NCBI RefSeq assembly: GCF_008312885.1
Contig: NZ_VSSO01000001.1
Coordinates: 310,001 to 374,000, forward strand
Length of the DNA: 64,000 nt
DNA from: Lolliginicoccus suaedae
GTDB taxonomy: Bacteria > Actinomycetota > Actinomycetes > Mycobacteriales > Mycobacteriaceae
Direction: 5' to 3'
Every line of letters starts with the position of its first letter. Position 1 is the stretch's first letter. The notes below the pieces were generated by a model. The model saw only the letters and a list, made by a program, of their open reading frames with translations, ran no database searches and was not told where the DNA came from. Position numbers and translations under genes: made by a program. Positions 49,766-58,139 of the stretch are shown here, piece by piece.

Positions 49766-50428
49766 TCAGCGCAGCCCCGGGGAGACGAGCACGCGCCGCG
49801 CCACCGCGAAGACCGCGAGCACGAGGATCGACGCCGCCATCGCCAGCACGGCCCCACCCACCACCAGGGTGTAGTCGCGGCGCGCGAGCCCATCGATGAT
49901 GTAGCGCCCGATACCGCCGAAGCTGACCGCGGCAGCGATCGTCGCGGTCGCCACGACCTGCACGGCCGCGGTGCGCAGGCCCACCAGCATCAGCGGCAGC
50001 GCCATCGGCAGCTCGACCTGCCACAGCACCTCCCGGCCCCGCATGCCCACCCCGCGGGCGGCATCGGTGATCGCCGGAGGCACCGCGCGAACCCCCTCGT
50101 AGGTATTGAGCAGGACGGGCGGTATCGCCAGCGCCACCAGCGGGATCAGCACCGGGCCGAGCCCGATGCCCAGCAGCACCACGAGCAGCACCAGCACGCC
50201 ATAGGTCGGCAGCGCCCGCGCCGCGTTCGCGGTAGCACCCACAAGGAGCCCGCCCCGGCCGCTGTGGCCCGTCCACAAGCCGATCGGCACCGCGATACCG
50301 GCGGCGAGGAGCCACGCTAGAAGGGTGTACACCGCATGCTCGCCCACCCGCGCCGGGATCCCTGACGAACCGGACCAATTGCTGCTCGTCGTGAAGAATT
50401 CCTGCAACGAGAACCAGAGCGACGTCAT
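49766..50428 (-). CDS. Osmoprotectant ABC transporter permease (OpuCB/OpuCD-type)
   Basis: 220-aa inner-membrane permease of the quaternary-amine-uptake class. About five to six hydrophobic helices are seen, with the EAA-like coupling loop AITDAARGVGMRGREVLWQV followed by LPMALPLMLVGLRTA. The second of two permease genes, last in the binding protein-ATPase-permease-permease operon. ATG 50428 overlaps the preceding stop (ATGA). Likely substrates are glycine betaine, choline, carnitine, proline-betaine or ectoines. Confidence 0.88.
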   Translation of the reverse strand: MTSLWFSLQEFFTTSSNWSGSSGIPARVGEHAVYTLLAWLLAAGIAVPIGLWTGHSGRGGLLVGATANAARALPTYGVLVLLVVLLGIGLGPVLIPLVALAIPPVLLNTYEGVRAVPPAITDAARGVGMRGREVLWQVELPMALPLMLVGLRTAAVQVVATATIAAAVSFGGIGRYIIDGLARRDYTLVVGGAVLAMAASILVLAVFAVARRVLVSPGLR

Positions 50429-51135
50429 GCGCCGCCCCCTCTCGTGCTCGAGCCCTGCCTGATCGTGGCGAGCGCCCTGCCCGGGCCCCACCGCACGGCC
50501 GGGCTGGTACCGGCACGCGTCCACGGAGTCAGCGATCGCTGCGCCAGCACCAGGATCACATCGATCACCAGGGCCATGCCGATGGTGGCGATGATCCCGA
50601 TCACCGCGAGCTCCACCCGATCAAGCTGCGCGGAGGCGGTGAACAACGAGCCGAACGCGCCCATCCCGATCAGCGCGCCCACGCTGACCATGCTGATGTT
50701 GGCCACCGTCGCCACGCGCAGGCCCGCCATCACCGCGGGCAGCGCGATCGGCAGGTCCACCGCGAGCAGCCGACGCCCCGGACCCATGCCCATCGCGGTG
50801 GCGGATTGCCGCACCACCTCCGGCACCGACCGCAGCCCATCGACGACATTGGGCACCAGCCCGGACAGCGTGTAGAGGGCGAGCGGAATGATCACCGTGA
50901 GCGGGGCGATGCCCGTGAATGCGATGAGCAGCACGAAGAACGCCAGCGAGGGCACCGCGTACAAGGCGCTCGCTCCTGCGAGCACCGGGCCGTACAGCAC
51001 CGGCCAGCGGATGCACGCCAGGCCCAGCGGCAGCGACAGCACCAGCCCGAGAAACGATGCCGACAGCGCCATCAGCAGATGATCGCCCAGCAGGCCCGTG
51101 AATGTCCCCAAGTAGGACGGGATCTGCCAGCTCAC
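50425..51135 (-). CDS. Osmoprotectant ABC transporter permease (OpuCB-type)
   Basis: 236-aa permease paralogous to the following one. It begins VSWQIPSYLGTFTGLLGDHL and carries the coupling loop RSVPEVVRQSATAMGMGPGR followed by DLPIALPAVMAGLRVATVAN. GTG 51135 overlaps the ATPase stop (GTGA), which fixes the start although the frame stays open far upstream. The C-terminal ~30 residues are polar and basic. Confidence 0.88.
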   Translation of the reverse strand: MSWQIPSYLGTFTGLLGDHLLMALSASFLGLVLSLPLGLACIRWPVLYGPVLAGASALYAVPSLAFFVLLIAFTGIAPLTVIIPLALYTLSGLVPNVVDGLRSVPEVVRQSATAMGMGPGRRLLAVDLPIALPAVMAGLRVATVANISMVSVGALIGMGAFGSLFTASAQLDRVELAVIGIIATIGMALVIDVILVLAQRSLTPWTRAGTSPAVRWGPGRALATIRQGSSTRGGGA

Positions 51136-52202
51136 CGCGCCGCCACCTGCCCCGCGGCATGGACCGCCCGCACATGCTCCGCGATCGCTTCCGCGCTCGC
51201 GGTCCCGAGCACACGGCCGTCGCCGTCCAGCCCGACAGCGTGCCCGGCGGGGGAGAGCATCGCGGAGTCCAGGGCCGCCCGCAGCGTATCGGTGGCCGGG
51301 TCGAAGCCGTGCCCGATCGGCAGCAGCGAGTCCGCGCCGCCACGGCGCCATCCCAGGGGCCGGTCGTCCGCGTCCACGACCAAGCACCATGGTGCTGTCG
51401 CGGCGTCCTGCTCGCCGATCACGGTGTCGCGGCGCAGCGGCAAGCTCGCGCCCGGATGGAAGGAGAGCAGCCGCACGCCGCGATCGACACCGAGGAACTG
51501 CTCGACGAACCGATCGGCGGGGCGGGCAAGCAGCTCGGCGGGCGCGGCGTACTGGGCCAGCACGCCCCCGGGGCGCAGCACCGCCACCCGATCCCCGAGC
51601 GTGATGGCCTCATCGATGTCGTGAGTGACCAGCACGATGGTCTTGCGCAGCTCGCCCTGCAAGCGCAGCAGCTCGCGCTGCAGGTCCGCGCGCACCACCG
51701 GATCCACCGCCGAGAACGGCTCATCCATCAGCAGGATCGGCGGATCGGCCGCGAGCGCGCGCGCCACCCCCACCCGCTGCTGCTGCCCGCCGGAGAGCTG
51801 CGCCGGGTAGCGATCGCCCTGGCCAGCGGTAAGCCCCACGAGCTCGAGCAGCTCCCGGGCACGCGTGCGCGCCACCGAGCGCCGGGCCCCGAGCAGGCGC
51901 GGCACCGTGGCGACATTGTCGAGCACCGTGCGGTGCGGGAACAGCCCGGCGTTCTGGATGACGTAGCCGATGCCCCGGCGCAGGTCATGCGCGCGCCGCG
52001 TGGCCACATCGACGCCGTCGACGAGAACCCGGCCGCCGGAGGGCTCGACCATTCGGTTGATCATCCGCAGCGACGTCGTCTTGCCGCAGCCCGAGGGCCC
52101 CACCAGCACCGTCAACGTGCCCGCGGGCACCTCGAGGTCAAGGCTCTCCACCGCGGTCGTGCCGTCGGGATACCGCTTGCCGACCCTCTCGAAGCGGATC
52201 AC
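51132..52202 (-). CDS. Osmoprotectant ABC transporter ATPase with CBS region (OpuCA-type)
   Basis: 356-aa ATPase of the glycine betaine/proline-betaine class. Walker A GPSGCGKTTSLRMINRMVEP (the MINR context is typical of OpuAA/OpuCA/ProV), Q-loop YVIQNAGLFPHRTV, signature LSGGQQQRVGVARAL, Walker B ILLMDEPFSAVDP and H-loop VTHDIDEA are intact. The C-terminal ~100 residues contain CBS-like segments (WCLVVDADDRPLGWRRGG, AVGLDGDGRVLGT), in OpuA systems an ionic-strength sensor. GTG 52202 overlaps the binding-protein stop (GTGA). Confidence 0.92.
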   Translation of the reverse strand: MIRFERVGKRYPDGTTAVESLDLEVPAGTLTVLVGPSGCGKTTSLRMINRMVEPSGGRVLVDGVDVATRRAHDLRRGIGYVIQNAGLFPHRTVLDNVATVPRLLGARRSVARTRARELLELVGLTAGQGDRYPAQLSGGQQQRVGVARALAADPPILLMDEPFSAVDPVVRADLQRELLRLQGELRKTIVLVTHDIDEAITLGDRVAVLRPGGVLAQYAAPAELLARPADRFVEQFLGVDRGVRLLSFHPGASLPLRRDTVIGEQDAATAPWCLVVDADDRPLGWRRGGADSLLPIGHGFDPATDTLRAALDSAMLSPAGHAVGLDGDGRVLGTASAEAIAEHVRAVHAAGQVAAR

Positions 52203-53125
52203 GCGAGCCCTTGCTCCGCGAGCCACTCGGCGGCCACCTCGTTCACGTCCCGCCGCTCGGTGATCACCGACGCGAGCAGCCCGGCGAGGGTATCGGTGGT
52301 CAACCGGGCCGACACCTCGTTCGCGCGGGCAACCGCCTCGTCGCCGAGCACCCCGCTCGACACCAGCGGCGTGATGTTCTGCGCCCCGAACACCGACTCG
52401 GTGTCCTCGAGCACCACGAACGGACGGGACGACAGGGCCGGATCAGTGGAGTAGATGTTGGCGACATCGATGTCCCCGCGAGCGAGCGCGGAGATCGTCA
52501 ATGGCCCGGAGTTGTCGGTGGCGACGAACTCCTCGAACACCACGCCGTAGGTCTCCTCGAGGCCCACCAGTCCCTGCTCGCGCGTCTGGAACTCCGGTGC
52601 CGCGCCCACGCGCATGTCCCCGGCCACCGGCGCGAGATCAGCGATGGTGGCCAGGTCGAAACGCTGCGCGGTGTCCTCGGTGACCACCAGCGCATCGGTG
52701 TTCTGCGCGGGAGCGGAATCGAGGATCTCCAGCCCGTCGGAGAGCGCCTCGGCGAGAGCTGCGTTGATGTCCTCGGTGGTGCGCGCCGTCGCGCCCGTCC
52801 CGAGGTAGGCGAGCAGCGCGCCGTTGTACTCGGGCATCAGGGTGATCGCGCCACGCTCGACCTGGCCGAAGTAGATCTCGCGGCTACCGATGTTGTAGGT
52901 GCGTTCCACATCGGCGCCCGTCGCCTCGAGCGCCTGGGCGTATATCTCGGCAAGGAGAACGCTCTCGGGGAAGTTCGCGGACCCCACCACGATCCCGTCG
53001 CCGCCCCCGCCCTCGGTCAACGGATTGCCGCCCTCCCCGCCGCAGGCGCCCAGCGTCGCGCTGATCGCGAGGGCCGCCGCCCCCGCGAGCGATCGGGTGA
53101 GGAAACTGCGTCGGGCCACGTGCAT
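52199..53125 (-). CDS. Osmoprotectant-binding lipoprotein (OpuCC/QAT-type)
   Basis: 308-aa extracytoplasmic solute receptor of the quaternary ammonium (OpuAC/OpuCC) family. The signal sequence begins MHVARRSFLTRSLAGAAALA and ends at the lipobox LGAC, so it is a lipoprotein; the twin-arginine RRSFLTR suggests Tat export. Mature blocks IVVGSANFPESVLLAEIYAQ, GAITLMPEYNGALLAYLG and LARGDIDVANIYSTDP are family-typical. AGGAGG lies 7 nt before ATG 53125. It is first in a four-gene operon with overlapping starts throughout. Confidence 0.92.
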   Translation of the reverse strand: MHVARRSFLTRSLAGAAALAISATLGACGGEGGNPLTEGGGGDGIVVGSANFPESVLLAEIYAQALEATGADVERTYNIGSREIYFGQVERGAITLMPEYNGALLAYLGTGATARTTEDINAALAEALSDGLEILDSAPAQNTDALVVTEDTAQRFDLATIADLAPVAGDMRVGAAPEFQTREQGLVGLEETYGVVFEEFVATDNSGPLTISALARGDIDVANIYSTDPALSSRPFVVLEDTESVFGAQNITPLVSSGVLGDEAVARANEVSARLTTDTLAGLLASVITERRDVNEVAAEWLAEQGLA

Positions 53126-53261
53126 GGGCTTGCCTCCTAGCCTGTGGCGGGCCGGATGCCCGCTACCGTAACCGTTACCGGCCAGCTCGCCCGAGGTGGC
53201 CGCAATCGCCGAAATCGTTACGGTCCAGTGCGTCTAGGCGGGCGCGCCCAGCCAGGCGCGT

Positions 53262-54470
53262 CTAGCCGCCGAGGCCACTGCCCCGCAGCGCCTGCTCCGG
53301 GGCAGGACCGAGAACAGCGTCGACGAATGCCCGGGCATCACGGCTGGACGCCTCGAGCACACCACCGTGATCGACGCCCGGATACGTGCGCAGCGTGACC
53401 GGGCCCCCGCTGGAATGGATCTGGTCGGCCAGGCCGATCGGTCCGCTCGGCGGCAGCGAGTCATCGAGTCCCTGCGCCACGAGGAGGCGAGTGATATAGC
53501 CCGTGCTCGGCAGACCGAGGTACTCGGTCGCGGCATCGGCAAGGCCCGGTACCTCCCGCAGGGGCCGGGCAAGGATCTCCTCGAGCCGTACGCCATCGAG
53601 CGTGCCGGCGAGCTCGTCGCTGCACGTTCGCTCGGCGCTCGCGAGCAGTCGCTGGCCCTTCCCGGTCAGCGCATCGGCGATGGGAAGCCCTGGATGCACG
53701 TCGGCGAGCCCCGCGAGGACATAGAGCAGGTAGGCGGTCTCGTAGCCGGGCAGCGAGCGCGTCTCCGGCCTGGCGTCGAGCACCAGCGGCAGCGGGACCG
53801 CCGGGGCGAGCGCTACCACTCCGCGCAGGCCATCGGTGCTCGCATCCGGCTGCCGCGCGAGCTCGATCACTGCGTGGCCACCCTGCGAGTGCCCGATCGC
53901 CACCCAATCGCCCGACAATCGCAGGTTCAGCGCCCGCGCTGCGCGCACGGAGTCCGCGACGCTGCTGGCCGCGGAGCCCGCATGGAGGTACGGGTGGACG
54001 CCCGGTGTTCCGAGCCCGGCGTAGTCGGTGGCCACGATCGCGAAGCCCTGCCGCAGCCAGTACGCCGGGTAGTCGCGGTCCGCGCCCGGATCGGCGGACG
54101 GGGCGCAGTCGTCCCCGATCCCGGTGGTGCCATGCGCCCAAGCCATGACCGGCCAGCCTCCCGGCGGCGGGGTGCCCTCGGGAACCTGCACGGTGGCGGT
54201 GGACAGCACGGCCTCGCCGCGCGCGCCCGTCGTGGCATAGGTCATGCGGTACGCGTGGCCCGCGCCGGGCAGCCGGATGGCGGGGTCGAGGGCGGAGGAT
54301 TCCACGATGCCGCCCGGGGCAGGCATTGCCTCTGCCGGGCCGCTCGCATCGATCCCTGGCAGGGGAGCGGCGGTCGCGGCGGGCGCGGCCAGCATGGCGG
54401 GCGCGCACGCCGCTAGGACAGCGACGAGGGCAAGACCCGGCATGCGGCGGGCGCGGAGGCTGATGGGCAT
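53262..54470 (-). CDS. Secreted lipase/esterase (LIP family)
   Basis: 402-aa alpha/beta-hydrolase of the secretory lipase (PF03583-like) family found in mycolata. A signal peptide (MPISLRARRMPGLALVAVLA to about residue 34, ATAAPLPG) precedes the mature enzyme. The nucleophile elbow is WVAIGHSQGGHA; the oxyanion region is MAWAHGTTGIGDDC (with a Cys that pairs in this family) and the catalytic Asp/His candidates lie in YPGVDHGGVLE. The ATG at 54470 follows TAGCGT by 7 nt (leaderless). Substrates are presumably triacylglycerols or esters. Confidence 0.88.
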   Translation of the reverse strand: MPISLRARRMPGLALVAVLAACAPAMLAAPAATAAPLPGIDASGPAEAMPAPGGIVESSALDPAIRLPGAGHAYRMTYATTGARGEAVLSTATVQVPEGTPPPGGWPVMAWAHGTTGIGDDCAPSADPGADRDYPAYWLRQGFAIVATDYAGLGTPGVHPYLHAGSAASSVADSVRAARALNLRLSGDWVAIGHSQGGHAVIELARQPDASTDGLRGVVALAPAVPLPLVLDARPETRSLPGYETAYLLYVLAGLADVHPGLPIADALTGKGQRLLASAERTCSDELAGTLDGVRLEEILARPLREVPGLADAATEYLGLPSTGYITRLLVAQGLDDSLPPSGPIGLADQIHSSGGPVTLRTYPGVDHGGVLEASSRDARAFVDAVLGPAPEQALRGSGLGG

Positions 54471-54477
54471 GGCGACC

Positions 54478-54483
54478 ACGCTA
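54478..54483 (-). promoter_or_regulatory. -10 element TAGCGT for leaderless lipase gene
   Basis: On the minus strand TAGCGT ends 7 nt before ATG 54470 and no ribosome-binding site intervenes. Same design as the other leaderless genes here. Confidence 0.45.
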
Positions 54484-54672
54484 GGGGAGGACAGCGGGGC
54501 CGCCCACCGCCACGACGCGGCTTGATCGACCTGTTGCACGAAAGATGAATGGGTGCAAGCATTTTCACTCTCAGCGTGTGGGCGCGATCACAGCGGGACG
54601 ATCCTGTCGCCCCATGCGGCTACCATCACCGCGCCACGACACCCGCGGCCGCCAGATGCAAGGAGCCACACC

Positions 54673-55278
54673 ATGACCGCAACCATCGCCGCCCACGACA
54701 CCGTGCGCGCCCGCTACGTGCTCGGCAGCATCGTCGTCGCGTTCCTGCTCGCCATCGCGGGCCTGCTGCTGAACTGGCTCATCGCGCCCGATGAGGACTT
54801 CGTCTTCGTCGAGGGGGTATCGGCGCTCGCCGTGCTGTATGTGATCGCCCAGGGCGTCGAGCGCATCAACGAGATGCTGGTCACCGTCCTGGACTTCGTG
54901 TTCGGTCGCCTCGGCGCGACGTTCCCGGAATCCCGCAAGATCGCCGCGGAACGCGCGCTGCGGGAGCAACGGGCAGCGGCCCGGGCGGGCAACGCCGGCG
55001 CGGGCGCCGATCCGGGCGCGGTCATGGCCGCGGAGTCCGCGGTGCGGGCGGCACGACGCGAGCTACGCATCCTCACTGCCGTGGTGGGCTTCGGGCTGAG
55101 CTTCCTCTTCCTCGCCGCGCTCGATACCGGCCTGTTCGAGGTGACCATCCGGTCGCCGCACGTGCCCATCGGGATCGACTGGGTGCTCTCCGCGGCAGTG
55201 CTCGTCGGTGGCGCCACGGCGCTGCATGACTTCATCAGCACGCTGCGTGGCTCGAAGGAGCGCGCCGATACGCTGTAG
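54673..55278 (+). CDS. Membrane protein, hypothetical
   Basis: 201-aa protein with about four hydrophobic segments in two pairs: YVLGSIVVAFLLAIAGLLLN, FVEGVSALAVLYVIAQGVER, then a charged Ala/Arg/Glu-rich cytoplasmic coil (about residues 85-130, including AAERALREQRAAARAG), then LTAVVGFGLSFLFLAALDTG and DWVLSAAVLVGGATALHDFI. The last part ends in a basic tail. I know of no assigned function. ATG 54673 has AAGGAG upstream; earlier in-frame codons are rejected. It is the last high-GC gene before the defence island. Confidence 0.7.
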   Translation: MTATIAAHDTVRARYVLGSIVVAFLLAIAGLLLNWLIAPDEDFVFVEGVSALAVLYVIAQGVERINEMLVTVLDFVFGRLGATFPESRKIAAERALREQRAAARAGNAGAGADPGAVMAAESAVRAARRELRILTAVVGFGLSFLFLAALDTGLFEVTIRSPHVPIGIDWVLSAAVLVGGATALHDFISTLRGSKERADTL

Positions 55279-56104
55279 CGCCGGAGGGGCGCGGGCAGCG
55301 CTGGGCCGGGCAGTTGTGGTGAGACAGGCCTGACGGTGGGTTGAATCGCTTGATCTGCTCCGTTCGCGTCTTAATCTCTCGTGTCACAGACGAACGAACG
55401 GCACTGCGAGACGAGATCCTGCTCAACGGTGAAGGCCCGGTTCGTGACACGCAGGTTGTTCGAACGCCCGCGACCGAGGCCCGGCTGGGTTTTGAGGATG
55501 TCCTTGGCGACGGGAAGCGCGAGCGTGACATCGGTCCAATCCAGGTTCTGCGGATCCCGCACCTGCCGGGTGAAGGTCTTCACGGTGTTGCCCGCTGATC
55601 GGAACTGCGGGAATTGCTCGACCATCGCGGCAGCGAACTCCGCGAGCCGACCTTAGAAGAGGCGCGCGATGATGTCGGAGGTCAGATTCCGGCCGATCCC
55701 GCTCGATGCCGCCGACGAACAGCGGGAGGTCTTCGATGTGCCGCAGGATCGATCCCGACCTGGACCGCCACCGCCAAATCGGTGTTCAGCGTTCAGCGCT
55801 ATCCCGATCCATTCGCCGACATCGTCGGCGCCGCCGTGACCGCTGAAGCTGTTGGTGGCCAACCCTAACCGCGTCTCCTCCCATGTGCTGGATATTTTGA
55901 GGCCGCGAGTTCGGAAAGGGTGATTGCATGCTGCATAATCCGCAATTGCCTGAGATCGAGCATGAATCTATGGCCACGTGATGACGCGGGGATCCTACCT
56001 GGGAACCCATCTGCCTTCGGTGCTGCGCGCAGTCGTCGCGGTGAAGGCAACGCTCCGAACCTCGTATCGCATGGCGCCGACAGCAACTGAATACGGAGCC
56101 GGGC
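55279..56104. other. Gene-poor left edge of the defence island
   Basis: About 825 bp without an intact gene, with lower GC than the flanking DNA. It holds the broken minus-strand reading frame listed separately and otherwise short out-of-frame pieces. No tRNA, integrase or perfect attachment repeat is visible. Confidence 0.6.
55371..55862 (-). pseudogene. Broken reading frame of unknown family
   Basis: One minus-strand frame contains protein-like sequence interrupted by TAA at 55653-55655: RNLTSDIIARLF, stop, GRLAEFAAAMVEQFPQFRSA, then TVKTFTRQVRDPQNLDWTDV and TLALPVAKDILKTQPGL. Just upstream a different frame carries ILRHIEDLPLFVGGIERD, which would join smoothly after a one-base shift. This looks like a gene decayed by at least one frameshift and one nonsense change. 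I do not recognise the family. Confidence 0.45.
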
Positions 56105-56662
56105 ATGGATCCAACCGCGGTGACGGTCTCAATGACGGAGCCTCAGCATCTGCGAGAACTGTTGGCTTGCGCGGTGCGCGAAACCTATGACGAGGATCGG
56201 CACCTCATCGAAGCGGACATTCGTGAGGAAGCGGTGGTGTTCCGGATCGCGCACCGATTGGCGGACTGGATTGAACGGCCCGGCAGCCTGCGGCATGTCG
56301 ACGTCGAATACGACCGTCGCTACCTCGATGGGCAACAACGTCCGAAGTACGAAGTCACGGGTGATTCCCATGTGACCCCGGACCTCATCGTCCACACTCG
56401 CGGTGTCGACACGCAGAATCTGCTGGTGGTCGAAGCGAAGAAGGTTCAGCCCATCGGCGATCGCCTGACCGAATCCGTGGAGGAGCTTCAGGACTTCCGA
56501 TCAGAGTTGAATTACGCGTCGGCCGTACTGTTGGTTCTGGCGCCACAACCGGTGTGGCGGTGGATCGGAGAGAGCGAGACGTTCACCGACATCCCGATCA
56601 CCGCCGACGCGACGAAGGCTGACCAGCGCGAGCCGGATGGGCAAAGCAGTACGCTGCAGTGA
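56105..56662 (+). CDS. PD-(D/E)XK nuclease-like protein in defence island
   Basis: 185-aa protein with a nuclease-fold signature: an Asp in VTPDLIVHTRG and, 16 residues on, LLVVEAKKVQP (ExK), plus an N-terminal Glu-rich helix (RHLIEADIREEAVVFRIAHR). This fits the PD-(D/E)XK superfamily of restriction and repair nucleases or a type I restriction-like DNA-binding relative. It is in opposite orientation to, and 124 bp from the end of, the CBASS operon, and has the same lower-GC codon bias. GGAG lies before ATG 56105. No methyltransferase is adjacent, so a stand-alone restriction role is uncertain. Confidence 0.55.
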   Translation: MDPTAVTVSMTEPQHLRELLACAVRETYDEDRHLIEADIREEAVVFRIAHRLADWIERPGSLRHVDVEYDRRYLDGQQRPKYEVTGDSHVTPDLIVHTRGVDTQNLLVVEAKKVQPIGDRLTESVEELQDFRSELNYASAVLLVLAPQPVWRWIGESETFTDIPITADATKADQREPDGQSSTLQ

Positions 56663-56786
56663 CGAGCTGGAATCAAGTGTCTATTTGCGATGCGGATCGT
56701 CGAGCCTTCTTGTGTTCGATGAGGGTGAGGTGCGGCCGGTACCCCATGTGAATGGGGAGATCAGGTCGGCGATGTCGAGCACTCCA

Positions 56787-58139
56787 TCACTGGATGATGA
56801 CTTCGTGGTGGTCGCTGGCGACCACGACTTCTTCTCGCACGATGTAGACCTCGATGTAATGGCGCCCACGGTATTTCGTGCTCTCGAACCGAGCATCTCC
56901 TGCTTGGTTGGGAGCAATGAGCGCCCCGCGAAGATCGGCCGCAGCAGTTGCTGGATCCCCACGATTTCGCACTTTCCAGATCACCCGGTAGGGGTGTGGA
57001 GCATCCGTTTTGACTGTGAACCTCAGGCGCAGGCCGCGACGTACGGGCTTGCGATCCCGGAGGGTCCGAGCACGTCCGCCGTTGAGTTCCATAACCCTGC
57101 CGTCGATGGTGGCGGTGTATCTCGGTTGAAATCGGTAGCCTTGCTCTTCGATGAACTCCTCGCCGGGTGCACGGACATCCAGGGCGGGGCGGCACGATCG
57201 TGCAGTGGCCACGATCGCTGCTTTGGCTTCCGTGACTTCAGGTGTGACGAACTCTGGCCCGAACAGCTTCTGCCAGGCTGCGACCGCGCCTGCTTCGGTC
57301 GTCGCGTCACGGGCTTCGCAGGCCCAGCGGGCGTACTTCTTGATCATGGTCTTGAAGGTGGAGTATTTCTCCTCGCCCCAGCGGTGATTGAACGACGTTC
57401 CAGGGCAGCTCGGGTCATCGAGGAGCGGCATCATCTCGTGGAGATCGAGGTAGCTATCGAGGTCTTCGAGCAACGTAACCAACGTCGTCGGGATGTCAGC
57501 ATAGCGGTCGGCGACGTCGAAGGGCTGCACCCGGCCACCGACCAATGTAGTCAGGATCACGGACTTGCAGTCGAAGGTGTTCTTGTAGTCCCGCAGGTAC
57601 TTCAGCAGACGGATGACCCGACGAAGGTTTCCGCCGGCGAGCTCGTCGCGTTCGTGCATCCACTGGGTGAACCCATCGGGATTGGTGTCTTCGAAACAGT
57701 TGTCGCGGTAGTTGACGATGACCTGCCTACCGTCGGCGAGTGTTAGGTTCGGGACGACATCGACGTGGCTTTCGTTGGCGTATCCGATGCGGATGCATCG
57801 GTTCTTCTTGCGGACCTTGTCCTTGTAGGTCGCTGTCCGTTTGAAGGCCGCACGTACCTCGCGCAGATACTGGCCGGGATCATCGGACCAATCCAGGTTC
57901 TCCTCGACGTGTAGCAGGAAGTCGGCGTCGAACTCGTCGAACTCGCCCACCGGGTTGATGATCGTGTGGTGTGCCCACGAACCCTGCGGGAGGTGCTCCT
58001 TGTACATCGGGCCGATCGTCGGATCCCGCTGCAGTGCGTTGACGATCGCGTTGACGCGGTCATCGAGTTGGGTGAGCTTCCACGGCTTGAGGTTCACCGT
58101 CTTGTCGAGGAAGGCCTCGAAATGCGCGTTGGTGTCCAT
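56787..58139 (-). CDS. CBASS CD-NTase (cyclic oligonucleotide synthase) with sensor domain
   Basis: 450-aa second-messenger synthase of the cGAS/DncV-like (SMODS) class. The nucleotidyltransferase core shows Gly-Ser in LPQGSWAHHT (residues 53-54), the metal Asp pair in EFDEFDADFLL (71 and 73) and the third carboxylate in SHVDVVPN (127). An alpha-helical region follows (GGNLRRVIRLLKYLRD). The C-terminal ~110 residues (RGLRLRFTVKTDAPHPYRVI, WKVRNRGDPA, STKYRGRHYIEVYIV) fit the AGS-C sensor domain. ATG 58139 overlaps the upstream effector stop by one base (TGATG). On phage infection it is expected to make a cyclic di- or trinucleotide that activates the neighbouring HNH-SAVED nuclease. Confidence 0.88.
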   Translation of the reverse strand: MDTNAHFEAFLDKTVNLKPWKLTQLDDRVNAIVNALQRDPTIGPMYKEHLPQGSWAHHTIINPVGEFDEFDADFLLHVEENLDWSDDPGQYLREVRAAFKRTATYKDKVRKKNRCIRIGYANESHVDVVPNLTLADGRQVIVNYRDNCFEDTNPDGFTQWMHERDELAGGNLRRVIRLLKYLRDYKNTFDCKSVILTTLVGGRVQPFDVADRYADIPTTLVTLLEDLDSYLDLHEMMPLLDDPSCPGTSFNHRWGEEKYSTFKTMIKKYARWACEARDATTEAGAVAAWQKLFGPEFVTPEVTEAKAAIVATARSCRPALDVRAPGEEFIEEQGYRFQPRYTATIDGRVMELNGGRARTLRDRKPVRRGLRLRFTVKTDAPHPYRVIWKVRNRGDPATAAADLRGALIAPNQAGDARFESTKYRGRHYIEVYIVREEVVVASDHHEVIIQ

